The notes under the pieces: model-generated
What the model was told of the DNA's origin: nothing
Database searches by the model: none
What the model saw: the letters and a program-made list of their open reading frames with translations, nothing else
In this document: piece after piece, positions 17,826 through 27,090 of the stretch
Layout of the letters: each line of letters starts with the position of its first letter
Numbering within the stretch: position 1 is the stretch's first letter
Made by a program: the position numbers and the translations under genes
Assembly (NCBI GenBank): GCA_037441445.1
Contig: JBBISE010000009.1
Coordinates: 1-64,000 of the forward strand
Length of the DNA stretch: 64,000 nucleotides
From: JAAYQU01 sp037441445
GTDB taxonomy: Bacteria; Bacteroidota; Bacteroidia; Bacteroidales; Salinivirgaceae
Direction of reading: 5' to 3'

Positions 17826-19160
17826 TCAAGTTCTGAGGTGTTTAACCCAACCCGGAGGGGGTGTGGCCTGGCAGCGGTGTTTCTTCAAATCATCGAGTGT
17901 GGCTGTCATATCATTGATTTTCAAATCATAATCAAGTTTCTTCGAATTCTCGTAAGCCGTTTTCAAAAGGGGGATTTTGGTAAAATCAAAGCCTATGAGT
18001 ACACCCATAGCTACATCGGTTATGGATGATAAGTTTGAGAAACAAATGATTCCAAGTGGCAAAGGTTCCGGTTTCAACGGGCCATCGGCCTGACCACCAA
18101 CAATGCCATCGGTTACGCTGTATATTTTTCGAACCGGAGTGTTGGATAGGGTTCCATTGGCATTGCCGTATTCGGCTATTTTATTAATGTCGAGCACCAT
18201 ACGCCACGTAGTATCGTTTCCATGCCATGCTGCAGCCAGGTTTTGCTCCTGACTTGGAAGGGCAAGCCTTCGGAAAAGGGACGAAATTTTTCTCCAAATC
18301 TTAAAAGCAACTTTACCTTGCTTTTTGTTCGATTTATCGAGGGAAAACTCAGCCAAACGAAGAAAAATATTTGATCCGGGATAACAATCACCACCACTTT
18401 TTGTACCGCCCATGCGGTGATGTGGCAGGAAATCCTTGTCGCCATTCACGCCCACTAATATTTTAAGTGCGTTGGTAAGCCCCGCTTTCTGGTGTGTCTT
18501 TACTTTAGGAACAGTAATTACTATATCATGATCGAACAACTCCTTGGTGATACAGTATTTATGAACTCCGGGTCGATGTGATTCAGCCAGTCTGTCCGGA
18601 TCGTAGTCCGTAACCCGGAACAGCTTTCGCTTGTTTTCGCTAATGGGTTCAAGATAACTCTCCTTGCCCAAATCAAAAATTACATACTCACTTAACGGGT
18701 TTAATTCCCGCGTCTGTGTGTTGGTTGTGGGATCGAACATTACCCGCCGAAAATCCTTAATTTGTATGGCAACACCGTATTTTTCTTCAAGATTCCGGAT
18801 TGACTCCAGAAAAGAGTCACGGACGGTTCTGTTCCAATAGCAACCTTGCACAGGAGCATCGCCAATAGTCAACTTTTTGGGTTCTTTTTTCAGGACTACC
18901 TCTGTCAGGGCTAGCAAAAAATTGTCGTGTGTGCGCATACAAAGTTCATCGCTTTCTTTGCGGTTGTGCATAACCCAATTGGGCTTTAGTAGCACATTTT
19001 TGCCGGCTATTTCACCCAACAATGGGCCAATAGACATTGTTTGCTCTATACTTTGAACTAAAAAGTCGTATTGTTGATAAAGATTACCCAGTTCAGAAAC
19101 GCTTCTTTGGGGCAAGCCATCATAAACGGTCTTAATATTTACAAAAGATTTTGGGCTCAT
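17826..19160 (-). CDS. DUF362-family protein
   Basis: 444 residues. DUF362 signatures: GKNVLLKPNWVMHNRKES near 54-71, ITVPKVKTHQKAGLTNALKI near 215-234, and VTDGIVGGQADGPLKPEP near 349-366. The family is widespread and mostly uncharacterised; other members carry ferredoxin clusters, but no CxxC arrays are visible here. The start overlaps the membrane-protein gene upstream by 4 bases, so the product ratio is probably fixed by translational coupling. Its constant neighbours here are deacetylase-like proteins and ATP-grasp, suggesting a role in modifying the glycan. No function is claimed. Confidence 0.78.
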   Translation of the reverse strand: MSPKSFVNIKTVYDGLPQRSVSELGNLYQQYDFLVQSIEQTMSIGPLLGEIAGKNVLLKPNWVMHNRKESDELCMRTHDNFLLALTEVVLKKEPKKLTIGDAPVQGCYWNRTVRDSFLESIRNLEEKYGVAIQIKDFRRVMFDPTTNTQTRELNPLSEYVIFDLGKESYLEPISENKRKLFRVTDYDPDRLAESHRPGVHKYCITKELFDHDIVITVPKVKTHQKAGLTNALKILVGVNGDKDFLPHHRMGGTKSGGDCYPGSNIFLRLAEFSLDKSNKKQGKVAFKIWRKISSLFRRLALPSQEQNLAAAWHGNDTTWRMVLDINKIAEYGNANGTLSNTPVRKIYSVTDGIVGGQADGPLKPEPLPLGIICFSNLSSITDVAMGVLIGFDFTKIPLLKTAYENSKKLDYDLKINDMTATLDDLKKHRCQATPPPGWVKHLRT

Positions 19161-19672
19161 TGGTTTCCTTTACTTTTTTTGAAAAAGAGGGCAAAAATAG
19201 CTGACAGCACCAGCAGTGTAGCCATTTGGAGAAAAAGGTTGGTTGATATCAGTGTCCCTTTGAGTATAGCCAGCTGAATAAAAATATACTTGGCAATGTA
19301 GTATCCAATCTTGCTCACGACGGTGGATAAAGCCAGGGAAATAAAAACCGGATATTTGGCGCGATTCATTAACAGGTGAAACAAATAAATATTAATAACC
19401 AGTTCTACAGAAATTAAAAACGCCTTATAAAAAACGGGATGTCCGGTGGTTGCAAGACTAAACAGAGGTATGGTAAAGGCCAGAAAAAGAGCATTGGGTG
19501 TGTTCTTGCTGAGAAGATAGCCTATGAATAAAAACACCCGCATGGGTTCCAAAATGTATAGTGGAAATGGTAACAAGTGCGACATTGCCGGAATAAAATA
19601 AATGGCAACGAACACGCCAATATCAATAACAATGTTTTTGACAACAGGACGGGTTAAAGCAAGGCTTTTCAT
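19157..19672 (-). CDS. Small polytopic membrane protein of the deacetylase/DUF362 cassette
   Basis: 171 residues with about five hydrophobic helices (roughly 13-30, 44-58, 62-95 as two, 108-132, 145-165). The arrangement resembles S components of ECF transporters or GtrA-like small membrane proteins, but no diagnostic motif is present and I do not recognise the family. It overlaps both neighbours by 4 bases (deacetylase-like copy B upstream, DUF362 downstream), so it belongs to their cassette. Confidence 0.6.
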   Translation of the reverse strand: MKSLALTRPVVKNIVIDIGVFVAIYFIPAMSHLLPFPLYILEPMRVFLFIGYLLSKNTPNALFLAFTIPLFSLATTGHPVFYKAFLISVELVINIYLFHLLMNRAKYPVFISLALSTVVSKIGYYIAKYIFIQLAILKGTLISTNLFLQMATLLVLSAIFALFFKKSKGNQ

Positions 19673-20817
19673 TGGGGGTTTGTTTTAGTTGTGTTCAATA
19701 TTAAGGATGCCAGCTGATCGCTGCTAAGAAATTCAACATCAGGATGTTTGTTGACAATCGAAGTCAGAAGTTGTTTGAGTTTCGGAAGATTCCGACTGCG
19801 GTTTTCCTCATCCAGGCTTCCAATATAGTTTAGACGATGGGTGCTAATTACTGCAGGAAGGCGATGTTTAAAGGCGTTATCAATTTGATTCAAACATAGG
19901 CTTACCGGTTCGTGTGCGGTTTCGGTGCTGGGTTCGAACCAACAGTTTCTGACGGAGTAAATTTGTCCTACATGGTTTCTTTGTCCCAGATAATGAATCC
20001 TCCGCTTGTGTTTCGACAGGTTTCCCTCTTGCGGTACAAACTGCATGAAACTTCCCTGTAATAATTCAACACCTTGTTCTTTAAGAGTTTGCTCCAGGTA
20101 AGGATGCCAAATATAGCATGGTGCAATAAACGTCCTGGCTTTGTAGCCGAAGATGTTTTCGAAAAGCTGAGCACCCTGGCGCAGGCTTTCCTTTTGATAA
20201 TCCAATTCTGAAAGGCTTGTAAAATCAAGGGCATCCATGAACGAATTTTCTGAGACTTCATTACTATAGCTCAAATCATAGAGGCCAAGGTCGAATGCGA
20301 AACGTACATTCCCCGTGTTGTTTCTCAACGCCTCCAACCAGCGGTTAACATTTAAGTGCTCGCGGCCATGAAACTGGGGTTTAAAAATGTTTGCCGACAT
20401 TCCTTGTTTCCAAACTTTGAACGAATTTTCGTGATGTGCTGATCTCTGTAAGGTTTCCGTGAATGGTTCAACAAAGTATTCCTGATACTGCGTGTTCCTT
20501 ATTCTTTCAAAGTCTGGATTCCCAACAATGGTGTTTGCGGTCAGAATAGCCGGGTTTCCATGTTTGTCGGTAACAGATTGAAGGACTTCAAAAAGCATTT
20601 CCAAATCATCAGGGGTTGCCATTGAGTCAAAACGTGTATAAGGAAACCGGTCAACAGGAATGCCGGCAGCCAGTAATTGGTTGTAAACCTCTCGCGAAGG
20701 CATGCGGATACTACCCCAATCGTCGCTTTCCAGTACAACAATTTTACGGTTGGTTTTCCAGCCTCTGAAATTGTTCCATGAACGTAAAACTTTAAGTTTA
20801 TTAGCAGAGCTAATCAT
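19669..20817 (-). CDS. Polysaccharide deacetylase-like protein, copy B of two
   Basis: 382 residues, same architecture as the gene at 15667-16797. Shared blocks: IVVLESDDWGSIRMPSREVY near 26-45, FKPQFHGREHLNVNRWLEAL near 144-163, VFGYKARTF-like segment NIFGYKARTFIAPCYIW, and VISTHRLNYIGSLDEENR near 329-346. An acid pair (SDDWG), the H-x-x-x-H in HGREH and a late STHR fit a NodB-like metal-dependent barrel, without a signal peptide. It opens the five-gene cassette, 27 bases after the EpsG-like gene. Why two copies are kept is unknown; they could act on different sugars of the repeat unit. Confidence 0.66.
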   Translation of the reverse strand: MISSANKLKVLRSWNNFRGWKTNRKIVVLESDDWGSIRMPSREVYNQLLAAGIPVDRFPYTRFDSMATPDDLEMLFEVLQSVTDKHGNPAILTANTIVGNPDFERIRNTQYQEYFVEPFTETLQRSAHHENSFKVWKQGMSANIFKPQFHGREHLNVNRWLEALRNNTGNVRFAFDLGLYDLSYSNEVSENSFMDALDFTSLSELDYQKESLRQGAQLFENIFGYKARTFIAPCYIWHPYLEQTLKEQGVELLQGSFMQFVPQEGNLSKHKRRIHYLGQRNHVGQIYSVRNCWFEPSTETAHEPVSLCLNQIDNAFKHRLPAVISTHRLNYIGSLDEENRSRNLPKLKQLLTSIVNKHPDVEFLSSDQLASLILNTTKTNPQ

Positions 20818-20844
20818 TTTCGATGTAGTTTTTTAAAATGATCC

Positions 20845-22101
20845 TTATCGTTGTTGTATCAAAGATTTAATAAATTCTATGAGTACTTCTTCGGGCTCAA
20901 AAAAGATGAGCAAAAACGGGTTGCCAATGTATGTTAGAATTCCTGTTGTATCGAACAAAATTCTTATTGAAACAACAAAGAAAAGCAATAGCAATGGGTA
21001 AAGAAATAACTGTAAAACACGTAACGATTTAAGTTCAATTTGCTTGTTCAAAATCAGGATGATAGCCGCTGCACCAAAAACCCTTCCCACGGAAAGAAAA
21101 CGCTGTGCCGATGGGAATGCATTGATCAAATTAGCTGCACTCATTATTAAAAGGGCAAAACAAAAAACAGTAAACAGGCCCTTATAAGGGTAAATATACC
21201 TTTTCCTGAGTGCGTAAATGTGAATTGACAAAGCAATAATGGTATAACTCATTGATTTTCCGTAATATTTTATGTACCAATTTAGCGTGGAAGCTTCTTC
21301 TTTAACCAGTTTGGAATAACCCTCGTCGCCATATACTGAAATTTTATATTCCAATAATCTTGGGGTATATGGTTTTAGAAATTCATTTATTGTTGTTAAA
21401 TCAAATTGAACAAAGAAGCTGGTAAGTATAAAAAAGTAGAATAAAAAATGAATGTTCTTATATGAAAATATATGAATTATAAGAACTATAACCGGAAGTG
21501 CAAAGGAAAAATGAACCAGTGGGCTTAGGAAAGAAAAGATAAGGTACTTTTTTTCTTTATGCAACAGGTAAGGCATTAGACCGAAAAAAAAAACCTGGGC
21601 TGCGGTTTGAAATTTAATGAACTGAAACGCCTGAATGGGAATGATAAACAAAAAGCAATAAAGGAATAACCTCTGAAAAAGAGACAACTTTTGTTCGAGG
21701 TTAAGTAATATATACTGAAAATTGCGGGCATAAAAGTAACCATACACCAAAGCAACAATACTAATAAATATTTGAGGATTTGTGGTAAACCTCGAACAAA
21801 GATATATCATAAAAGGCTTGTAGGCATCAAGGGAATTGCCGTCGTCATATACAGAGGAGAAAATCTGTGTAAACGAAAGATTCTGTTTTGCAATAAGGGC
21901 AAATTCATTCATATAGCGGAACAAATCCATTTTTGGGGATATCACAATTATGGTTGCACCCAGGAATACGGTAAACATCCATAGCGAAATTTTCACAAAA
22001 CGGGGATTCAAAAGTCGCAGGCTTTTTATTACTGACCCAAATGGCCAGACAATAAAAAACAGATATTCATTTAATATTTTGTGACTTCGAAGCGACATCA
22101 A
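20845..22101 (-). CDS. EpsG-family membrane protein, probable Wzy-type polymerase
   Basis: 418 residues with about ten transmembrane helices. The periplasmic/cytoplasmic loop sequence KMDLFRYMNEF and the helix FQFIKFQTAAQVFFFG match the EpsG group (D-x-x-x-Y near the first loop, arginine/lysine in the FxxxxRQ-like position). These proteins polymerise repeat units in Wzx/Wzy systems. This is the only polymerase candidate in the locus and fits the flippase at 27203-28504. Start is either of two adjacent ATGs (22101 or 22098). A signal for regulation is not seen. Confidence 0.78.
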   Translation of the reverse strand: MMSLRSHKILNEYLFFIVWPFGSVIKSLRLLNPRFVKISLWMFTVFLGATIIVISPKMDLFRYMNEFALIAKQNLSFTQIFSSVYDDGNSLDAYKPFMIYLCSRFTTNPQIFISIVALVYGYFYARNFQYILLNLEQKLSLFQRLFLYCFLFIIPIQAFQFIKFQTAAQVFFFGLMPYLLHKEKKYLIFSFLSPLVHFSFALPVIVLIIHIFSYKNIHFLFYFFILTSFFVQFDLTTINEFLKPYTPRLLEYKISVYGDEGYSKLVKEEASTLNWYIKYYGKSMSYTIIALSIHIYALRKRYIYPYKGLFTVFCFALLIMSAANLINAFPSAQRFLSVGRVFGAAAIILILNKQIELKSLRVLQLFLYPLLLLFFVVSIRILFDTTGILTYIGNPFLLIFFEPEEVLIEFIKSLIQQR

Positions 22102-22124
22102 TTGTTCCAGTTTATTTGCCTCTT

Positions 22125-23276
22125 TTATACTCCTTTTGAAAGTTCCTTTATAAACTTTGATACTACACTGGCTGGTTTAAAGCTTTCCCGTATTGAGATC
22201 CTCTCAGCGAATAGCTGGTTGTTAAAATCCATAGAAATCAAACCATTAAGACCACTTACAATTTCATTAAAGTTGTGCGAACAGGTGGCTGTACTTTCAG
22301 GCAAACCTGCAAGAAGTTTCCTTGCCGGACTATCTTTTGGGCTGATGCATAAAATCATACGATTGTTGGACAGGTAGTTTATCAATTTACTCGACATGAA
22401 AACATCGCCCGGAATATCGGCATCAATATCAATTAATACTCCGCATTTTTTTATATACTCCTCTGGTGAATCCGTCCAACCCGTAATTAGGATTCTATCG
22501 CGCATTGTTTCGGGTATTGAAACATTACCGGCCTGGAAATGCCCCACAAAATATAATTTGGCCTTGTTGTTTCTGGAAGCAAATTCCGTAAAAGCATCAA
22601 TCAACAACTGTGGGTTTCGTTTACCATAGATATTGCCCAAATAGGCAAAGGAATGGGGCTCTACGGGCCGTTCCAAAACAGGTTGATCCTGATAACAGGG
22701 GTTTGACACAACAAAAGCGTTGTTTATAAACCTCTCGCCCACAACTTTTTTCTGGTACTCCAACATGGCTTCATTGGTTGCTGAAATGCCCACTGCGGTT
22801 CTGAAATAGGGCGATATTAGTTTGGCAATAGAATTCCGCAATCTATAATTTTCTCCCCAACCTGGGTGTGACGGTATAGGATCAACCGTGTGAATGAAGT
22901 GTGGAATTTTATGTTTCTTTGACAGTTCATAGCCCAGCTTAAGTAAGGGAAAACAATAGGCTGATGTTATGGTGAGTATTACATCCGGCCTTTTTTCCTT
23001 TACTGCCTTTTTCCCCAACCGCAAGCCTTTTCGTACCCACGAAAAACTGTTTGGGTCAACATTGGTCAAAACCAGAAAGAGTTTTGCCAACCTGTTGTAT
23101 TGAAATGGATTACCCTTGATTTCAAATACCTTTTCCGGAATTTTATCCGCATGCGAATATTTGTTACAAAGAACGGTAGTTTCAGGGCTATTGTCCCAGA
23201 TTTGTTTTAATAACGAATTTACTACTAATCCCGTTGCCGAATTATCTACGTTATAGGCTATGACTAAAATGCGCAT
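22125..23276 (-). CDS. Glycosyltransferase family 4 (GT-B)
   Basis: About 383 residues from the ATG at 23276, which begins the conserved MRILVIAYN strand; an extra 14 codons upstream look non-coding. N-terminal DNSATGLVVNSLLK replaces the usual glycine loop. HFIHTVDPIPSHPGWGE sits at the acceptor side. The donor half has FAYLGNIYGKRNPQLLIDAF and GVLIDIDADIPGDVFMSSKLINYL, where the usual E-x7-E is weakened, so it is a divergent GT4 (WbuB-like). A 60-base gap separates it from the RmlD-like gene that makes its possible donor sugar. Confidence 0.83.
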   Translation of the reverse strand: MRILVIAYNVDNSATGLVVNSLLKQIWDNSPETTVLCNKYSHADKIPEKVFEIKGNPFQYNRLAKLFLVLTNVDPNSFSWVRKGLRLGKKAVKEKRPDVILTITSAYCFPLLKLGYELSKKHKIPHFIHTVDPIPSHPGWGENYRLRNSIAKLISPYFRTAVGISATNEAMLEYQKKVVGERFINNAFVVSNPCYQDQPVLERPVEPHSFAYLGNIYGKRNPQLLIDAFTEFASRNNKAKLYFVGHFQAGNVSIPETMRDRILITGWTDSPEEYIKKCGVLIDIDADIPGDVFMSSKLINYLSNNRMILCISPKDSPARKLLAGLPESTATCSHNFNEIVSGLNGLISMDFNNQLFAERISIRESFKPASVVSKFIKELSKGV

Positions 23277-23336
23277 GGTTTTTAAAAATTGGAGGTAATT
23301 AATTATGCCGGAAATCAAAATCGCCGGAATCTGTTT

Positions 23337-24200
23337 TTATAACACTAAATGTTTATAATTATAAATATCGGAATCTACAATCCATTGTTTAAGCTCAAGA
23401 AGCATAGACACATAATCAGGAACCTGAAAATCAAATTTCTCCGATTTCACAAGACTTTTATCGTGTGGAACAGAACTGTAGGGCAAAACAGTTACAGAAT
23501 TTTTTCTAAAAATATCATTAAATAGTTCTAAAAGTACCTGTTTTGAAATTCGGTTGCCATTGGTGACCTGATAAAGGCCGGCAAGGTTCTTTTCAATGGC
23601 AAGGTCAATTGTTTTGGCCAACTGAAGGGTGGTTATTCCGCTCCAGAAAACATTTGTAAAACCATTGACCGTTCCTGTTTGCTGCATAAACCAATCGAAA
23701 AGACCCAAACCTGGATTTTTTAATTCCGGGCCTATGATAGAGGTTCTTATTGTTAGGTTGTTGTCATCGACAATTTCGCCTAACGCTTTGCTTCTTCCGT
23801 AAGTGTCGTCAGCATCACGGAAATCGGTTTCGGAATAGTTGCCCTTCGTGCCACTGAAAACGCAATCAGTACTAATGTGTATTAACCTGCAATCAACCTC
23901 TTTTGCAATTTTTTTCAAGTAATGAGGAAGATAGCTGTTCAGGAAAATAGCCGATTCCGGGTGCTCTTTCGATTCCCTAACCAAGGCCCCAATGCAATTT
24001 ACAATGATTTGCGGTTTTACATCCTGGATTGTTTGAAGCAATTCTGCGGTGTTAAAAACATCACAAACAAAAAAGTTGGGTGCATTTTTCTGTTTTCTGG
24101 ATAAGCCGAAGACCTCATAGTTTTCCCGTTTGCTAAAATAGTCGAAAACCATGTGGCCGGCCATCCCGGTGGCACCAAGTACGAGTACTCTTTTCTTCAT
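23337..24200 (-). CDS. RmlD-like SDR reductase, probable UDP-4-keto-L-sugar reductase (WbvR-like)
   Basis: 287-residue NAD(P)H-dependent reductase. Rossmann GATGMAGH (9-16), HISTDCVFSGTKGNY (about 108-122) with the catalytic Thr, and YGRSKALGE (about 134-142) as the Y-x-x-x-K pair. It lacks the C-terminal cupin of CapF, so it looks like the single-domain reductase of the UDP-L-RhaNAc/QuiNAc branch (Vibrio WbvR type) and not CapF. Its stop abuts the CapG-like epimerase start (1-base overlap), and the CapE-like dehydratase is in the same locus, completing a dehydratase, reductase, 2-epimerase set. Confidence 0.8.
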   Translation of the reverse strand: MKKRVLVLGATGMAGHMVFDYFSKRENYEVFGLSRKQKNAPNFFVCDVFNTAELLQTIQDVKPQIIVNCIGALVRESKEHPESAIFLNSYLPHYLKKIAKEVDCRLIHISTDCVFSGTKGNYSETDFRDADDTYGRSKALGEIVDDNNLTIRTSIIGPELKNPGLGLFDWFMQQTGTVNGFTNVFWSGITTLQLAKTIDLAIEKNLAGLYQVTNGNRISKQVLLELFNDIFRKNSVTVLPYSSVPHDKSLVKSEKFDFQVPDYVSMLLELKQWIVDSDIYNYKHLVL

Positions 24201-25333
24201 TAGGAATTGTTTTTATGCCAGGTTATTCTATTCACATAGTCAGTATAGGAGAGTATTATCTTTATTATTTTCCGCGAAACACTTTCAACCTTATAGTCTG
24301 AAACTGTATTAAAAGGACTCTTGGTTTCAGAAAAATGATCGACTGTAACATCAATACATTGAAGGATATTTTCTAACTCGAGTCCAGACATTATTACCGT
24401 ACCTTCGTCCATTCCTTCGGGCCGCTCGTGCGCCTGACGAATGGTTATGGCCGGAAATTTCAGAATTGACGCCTCTTCAGTTATGGTTCCGCTGTCGGAA
24501 ATGACACAAAAAGCGTTCATTTGCAACTTGTTGTATTCGAAAAAACCAAATGGTTTCATAAATTCTATGAGCGGCTCTTTGTTTATATGCCCCATTTCTT
24601 CCAGTTTTTTTCGTGTTCTTGGGTGGGTAGAAACGATGACTTTTTTTCCGTACCTCCTGACAATTCCAACTAACGATTCCAGCAAATTGGTAAAGTTTTT
24701 TTCTGAATCGACGTTTTCCTCTCTGTGGGCACTGACAAGAAAATACTCTCCCTTTTTAAGCCCCTCTTTATCAAGGACGTTGCTTTGCTGAATTTCATTT
24801 TTGTAATGTTCAAGCACTTCCCACATACTTGAACCACTTTTTATGATTGTCTCGGGGCGTATCCCTTCGCAAATAAGATAGCGGCGGGCATGTTCGGAAA
24901 GAACCAGGTTAATATCGCTAAGGTGATCAACAATTTTTCGGTTGATTTCTTCCGGTACACGTAGATCGAAACACCGGTTGCCGGCTTCCATGTGAAAAAT
25001 GGGGATTTTTCGCCTTTTTGCAGAAATAACGCTCAAACAGCTGTTTGTGTCGCCATATACCAACAAAGCGTCGGGCTTTTCTATTGCCAAAACCTCGTCG
25101 GACTTTCTGATTACATTGGCAATGGTTTCGGCTGCATTGGCCCCGGCGGCCTCCAAAAAGTAGTCGGGTTTACGGATTCCAAGTTGCGAGAAGAATATCT
25201 CATTCAGTTCGTAATCGTAATTCTGACCTGTGTGAACCAGTATGTGATTCGTGTGTTTTTCAAGTTCAGAAATCACCCGGCAAAGCTTTATGATTTCGGG
25301 TCTGGTTCCTACAATGGTTACTATTTTTATCAT
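24200..25333 (-). CDS. UDP-N-acetylhexosamine 2-epimerase, CapG/WbvD-like
   Basis: 377 residues of the non-hydrolysing UDP-GlcNAc 2-epimerase fold: VGTRPEIIKLCRVI (8-21), HTGQNYDYELNE (35-46), DTNSCLSVISAKRRKIP (95-111), HMEAGNRCFDLRVPEEINRK (115-134), SAHREENVDSEKN and SDSGTITEEAS. The sequence EAGNRCFDLRVPEE is the CapG/WbjD type; WecB has a different residue set there. It would epimerise UDP-L-RhaNAc-type sugar at C2 to UDP-L-QuiNAc or the talo- to fuco- form (UDP-L-FucNAc). Start overlaps the KpsS-like gene's stop by 4 bases. Confidence 0.87.
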   Translation of the reverse strand: MIKIVTIVGTRPEIIKLCRVISELEKHTNHILVHTGQNYDYELNEIFFSQLGIRKPDYFLEAAGANAAETIANVIRKSDEVLAIEKPDALLVYGDTNSCLSVISAKRRKIPIFHMEAGNRCFDLRVPEEINRKIVDHLSDINLVLSEHARRYLICEGIRPETIIKSGSSMWEVLEHYKNEIQQSNVLDKEGLKKGEYFLVSAHREENVDSEKNFTNLLESLVGIVRRYGKKVIVSTHPRTRKKLEEMGHINKEPLIEFMKPFGFFEYNKLQMNAFCVISDSGTITEEASILKFPAITIRQAHERPEGMDEGTVIMSGLELENILQCIDVTVDHFSETKSPFNTVSDYKVESVSRKIIKIILSYTDYVNRITWHKNNS

Positions 25334-26880
25334 ACGGTTTGTGCTTCAGAAGTTGGGATGGAACTATATTGTCTTTTACTAAATTTCTGCAGGAAAGGAA
25401 CCAAAAAACGCAACCAAACTTGCCAGAAGACCCTAAAAATCAAGGCTGAACCAAAAACTCGCAAGTGAGGCAAGGTGCTAAAACGCAACCCGGGTATGGA
25501 TATGCCCTTTGGATTAAGGCGGATTGGTGTTGTACGGTGCTCAACACTCATGGCAAAAAGGCCAAACTTCAAGGCTCCTGTCTGCTTTTTGGGTTCAAGC
25601 TTGCTCAAAAGCAAGGGTAAAACTTCCTCTTTGTTTCTTGGCACATACCCAACATCCAAATAGTAGTAAGAAGAGCCGGAAAGCATAATGACCGGCTTTC
25701 CCCAATAACATGCTTCAACTCCCACGGTTGAAGTAAAGACAAGCACTTTCTCGGCATTGTCCACTAATGTGTAGGTGCTAATGGGCGAATTGCCTGGTAT
25801 TACAGTAATGTTGTCGTATGTTTCACTCAGTTTTAAAAGACGTTTGTGATAACTGTAGGTAACATCAGCCAGGTTGGGGTGTATTCGCAAATACACATGA
25901 ATATTGGGGTGCTCTTTCAGCCCCTGTAGAATGAATTTTATTCCCTCTTCCTGATTTTCGAAAAGGGCAAACTCATCGTATTCCTTACCCAAGGCCACAA
26001 ATTCATCTTCCGATGAGTTGAAAATTACAATATTTTGTTGGTTGCTGTCCCACCCATCGGGCAACATGCCTGAAACCTGTTGGGTTGTGTAAATTCTTAC
26101 ACCACGAACCATTTCGGCCTTTCTTCTTTTTTCAAAAAACTGCCGGGCTTGGTTTAGCTTCTTTTCTTCGTTAGTTTCTTTTTGCTCCCAAATGGCATTG
26201 ATCAGTTCGGTTCTATAGGAAATGTTTTGAGGCAACACATTTTTATAAACCTCTTTATAATAAGTGATTTTACCATCGTTTAGCGATTCCAGGACATGAA
26301 CGGGAATCCCCTCATTCTTTGCTATATCGTAAACGGGTCTGACATCGGCCCACCGACCGTTGTACACGTGCATATCGGAAGGTCGCTTCTGTTCCATCAG
26401 CAAAAAAATGACGTCGGTCAACTCCATTTGGGAACGGAGCATGGCATCAAAATAGGAACGGAATGCCGGGTCTGTGCAATCAGGCTCGTGGTTTCGGGTG
26501 TAGGATACATACGACGACAGAGCACCATAACCTATATTCACATCGCGATATTCCAGCTGTTTTATATCCTTATTGTTCCTGTATTCAAATGTAACCTGGC
26601 TGTGTCTGGAATCTGAAATTAACTGTCCAATCTCAACATGACGAAAGCGGCTTCCATACCGGGAAAAGTTCTTCAAACCAATCTTTTTTACCATCATGCA
26701 CGTGTTGCACAGAACCGGATCGCTGAGTTTGTTTTCAAAACAATTTTTTATTTGCCGATTACAGGTTAACATGGTTACTTCGTTGTTTTTGTCCTGAAGA
26801 ATCTCTTCAACGTGATCAATGACAATTCCGTAAAAACTTGTAATTAACTGCCAATTGTAGTAAACTAAATGTGTATTCAT
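25330..26880 (-). CDS. KpsS/capsule-synthesis-like GT-B protein
   Basis: About 516 residues from the ATG at 26880. This start lies in a CATATG shared with the repeated element upstream; an ATG six codons earlier falls inside that element. The C-terminal half has GT-B-like features: HVYLRIHPNLAD near 328, and STYTLVDNAEKVLVFTSTVGVEACYWGKPVIML, split here only in prose, resembling the capsule-synthesis (KpsS/KpsC) nucleotide-binding region, where CMP-Kdo is the known donor. With CMP-pseudaminate made in this locus, a pseudaminyl or Kdo-like transferase role is possible. N-terminal CxxxxCxxC-like cysteines (residues 46-67) are of unknown meaning. Confidence 0.62.
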   Translation of the reverse strand: MNTHLVYYNWQLITSFYGIVIDHVEEILQDKNNEVTMLTCNRQIKNCFENKLSDPVLCNTCMMVKKIGLKNFSRYGSRFRHVEIGQLISDSRHSQVTFEYRNNKDIKQLEYRDVNIGYGALSSYVSYTRNHEPDCTDPAFRSYFDAMLRSQMELTDVIFLLMEQKRPSDMHVYNGRWADVRPVYDIAKNEGIPVHVLESLNDGKITYYKEVYKNVLPQNISYRTELINAIWEQKETNEEKKLNQARQFFEKRRKAEMVRGVRIYTTQQVSGMLPDGWDSNQQNIVIFNSSEDEFVALGKEYDEFALFENQEEGIKFILQGLKEHPNIHVYLRIHPNLADVTYSYHKRLLKLSETYDNITVIPGNSPISTYTLVDNAEKVLVFTSTVGVEACYWGKPVIMLSGSSYYYLDVGYVPRNKEEVLPLLLSKLEPKKQTGALKFGLFAMSVEHRTTPIRLNPKGISIPGLRFSTLPHLRVFGSALIFRVFWQVWLRFLVPFLQKFSKRQYSSIPTSEAQTV

Positions 26881-26996
26881 ATGTTCAAAATTTTTCATTC
26901 TATGGTCACATAGAACTCACATGCTTGATAATCATTGACTTCGTCGATTTTTCAATTCTGTTGTGTGTTAAAGGTTAGTAGGCATGTTCGTTTCAT
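26876..26996 (-). repeat. Intergenic stem-loop element, copy 1 (divergent)
   Basis: First of three consecutive copies between the flippase stop and the KpsS-like start; a fourth lies at 33231-33355. It keeps the outer flanks (TTCATATGTT at one end, CGTTTCAT at the other on the + strand) and the internal TTGTGTG, but the stem differs and the neighbouring segment forms its own hairpin (TTCTATG...CATAGAA). It holds a 17-base segment (26934-26950) that is the exact reverse complement of bases 33290-33306 in copy 4. The start codon of the KpsS-like gene is inside its edge. Confidence 0.8.
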
Positions 26997-27090
26997 ATGT
27001 TTATAATTTTTCGGTTTACGGCCATATGGAACTTCATGCCGACTTTAATCATGCTCTTGTGTGTCGAAAAATCGGTTGTCGGCATGGGCG
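26991..27090 (-). repeat. Intergenic stem-loop element, copy 2 (tandem)
   Basis: A 100-base unit repeated in tandem with copy 3 (98 of 100 bases identical, differences at 27054 and 27056). Each unit has the flank TTTCATATGTTTATAATTTT, then CATATGGAACTT, then a 9-bp inverted repeat CATGCCGAC (27035-27043) with GTCGGCATG (27078-27086), ending GGGCG before the next TTTCAT. The loop carries AATCATGC and CTTGTGTG, conserved in copy 4. Confidence 0.92.

Noticed and set aside
20845..22101. O-antigen ligase (WaaL)
   Set aside because: The helix pattern and the DLFRYMNEF and FIKFQTAAQVF motifs fit EpsG-type polymerases better; the large periplasmic loop expected in WaaL is missing.
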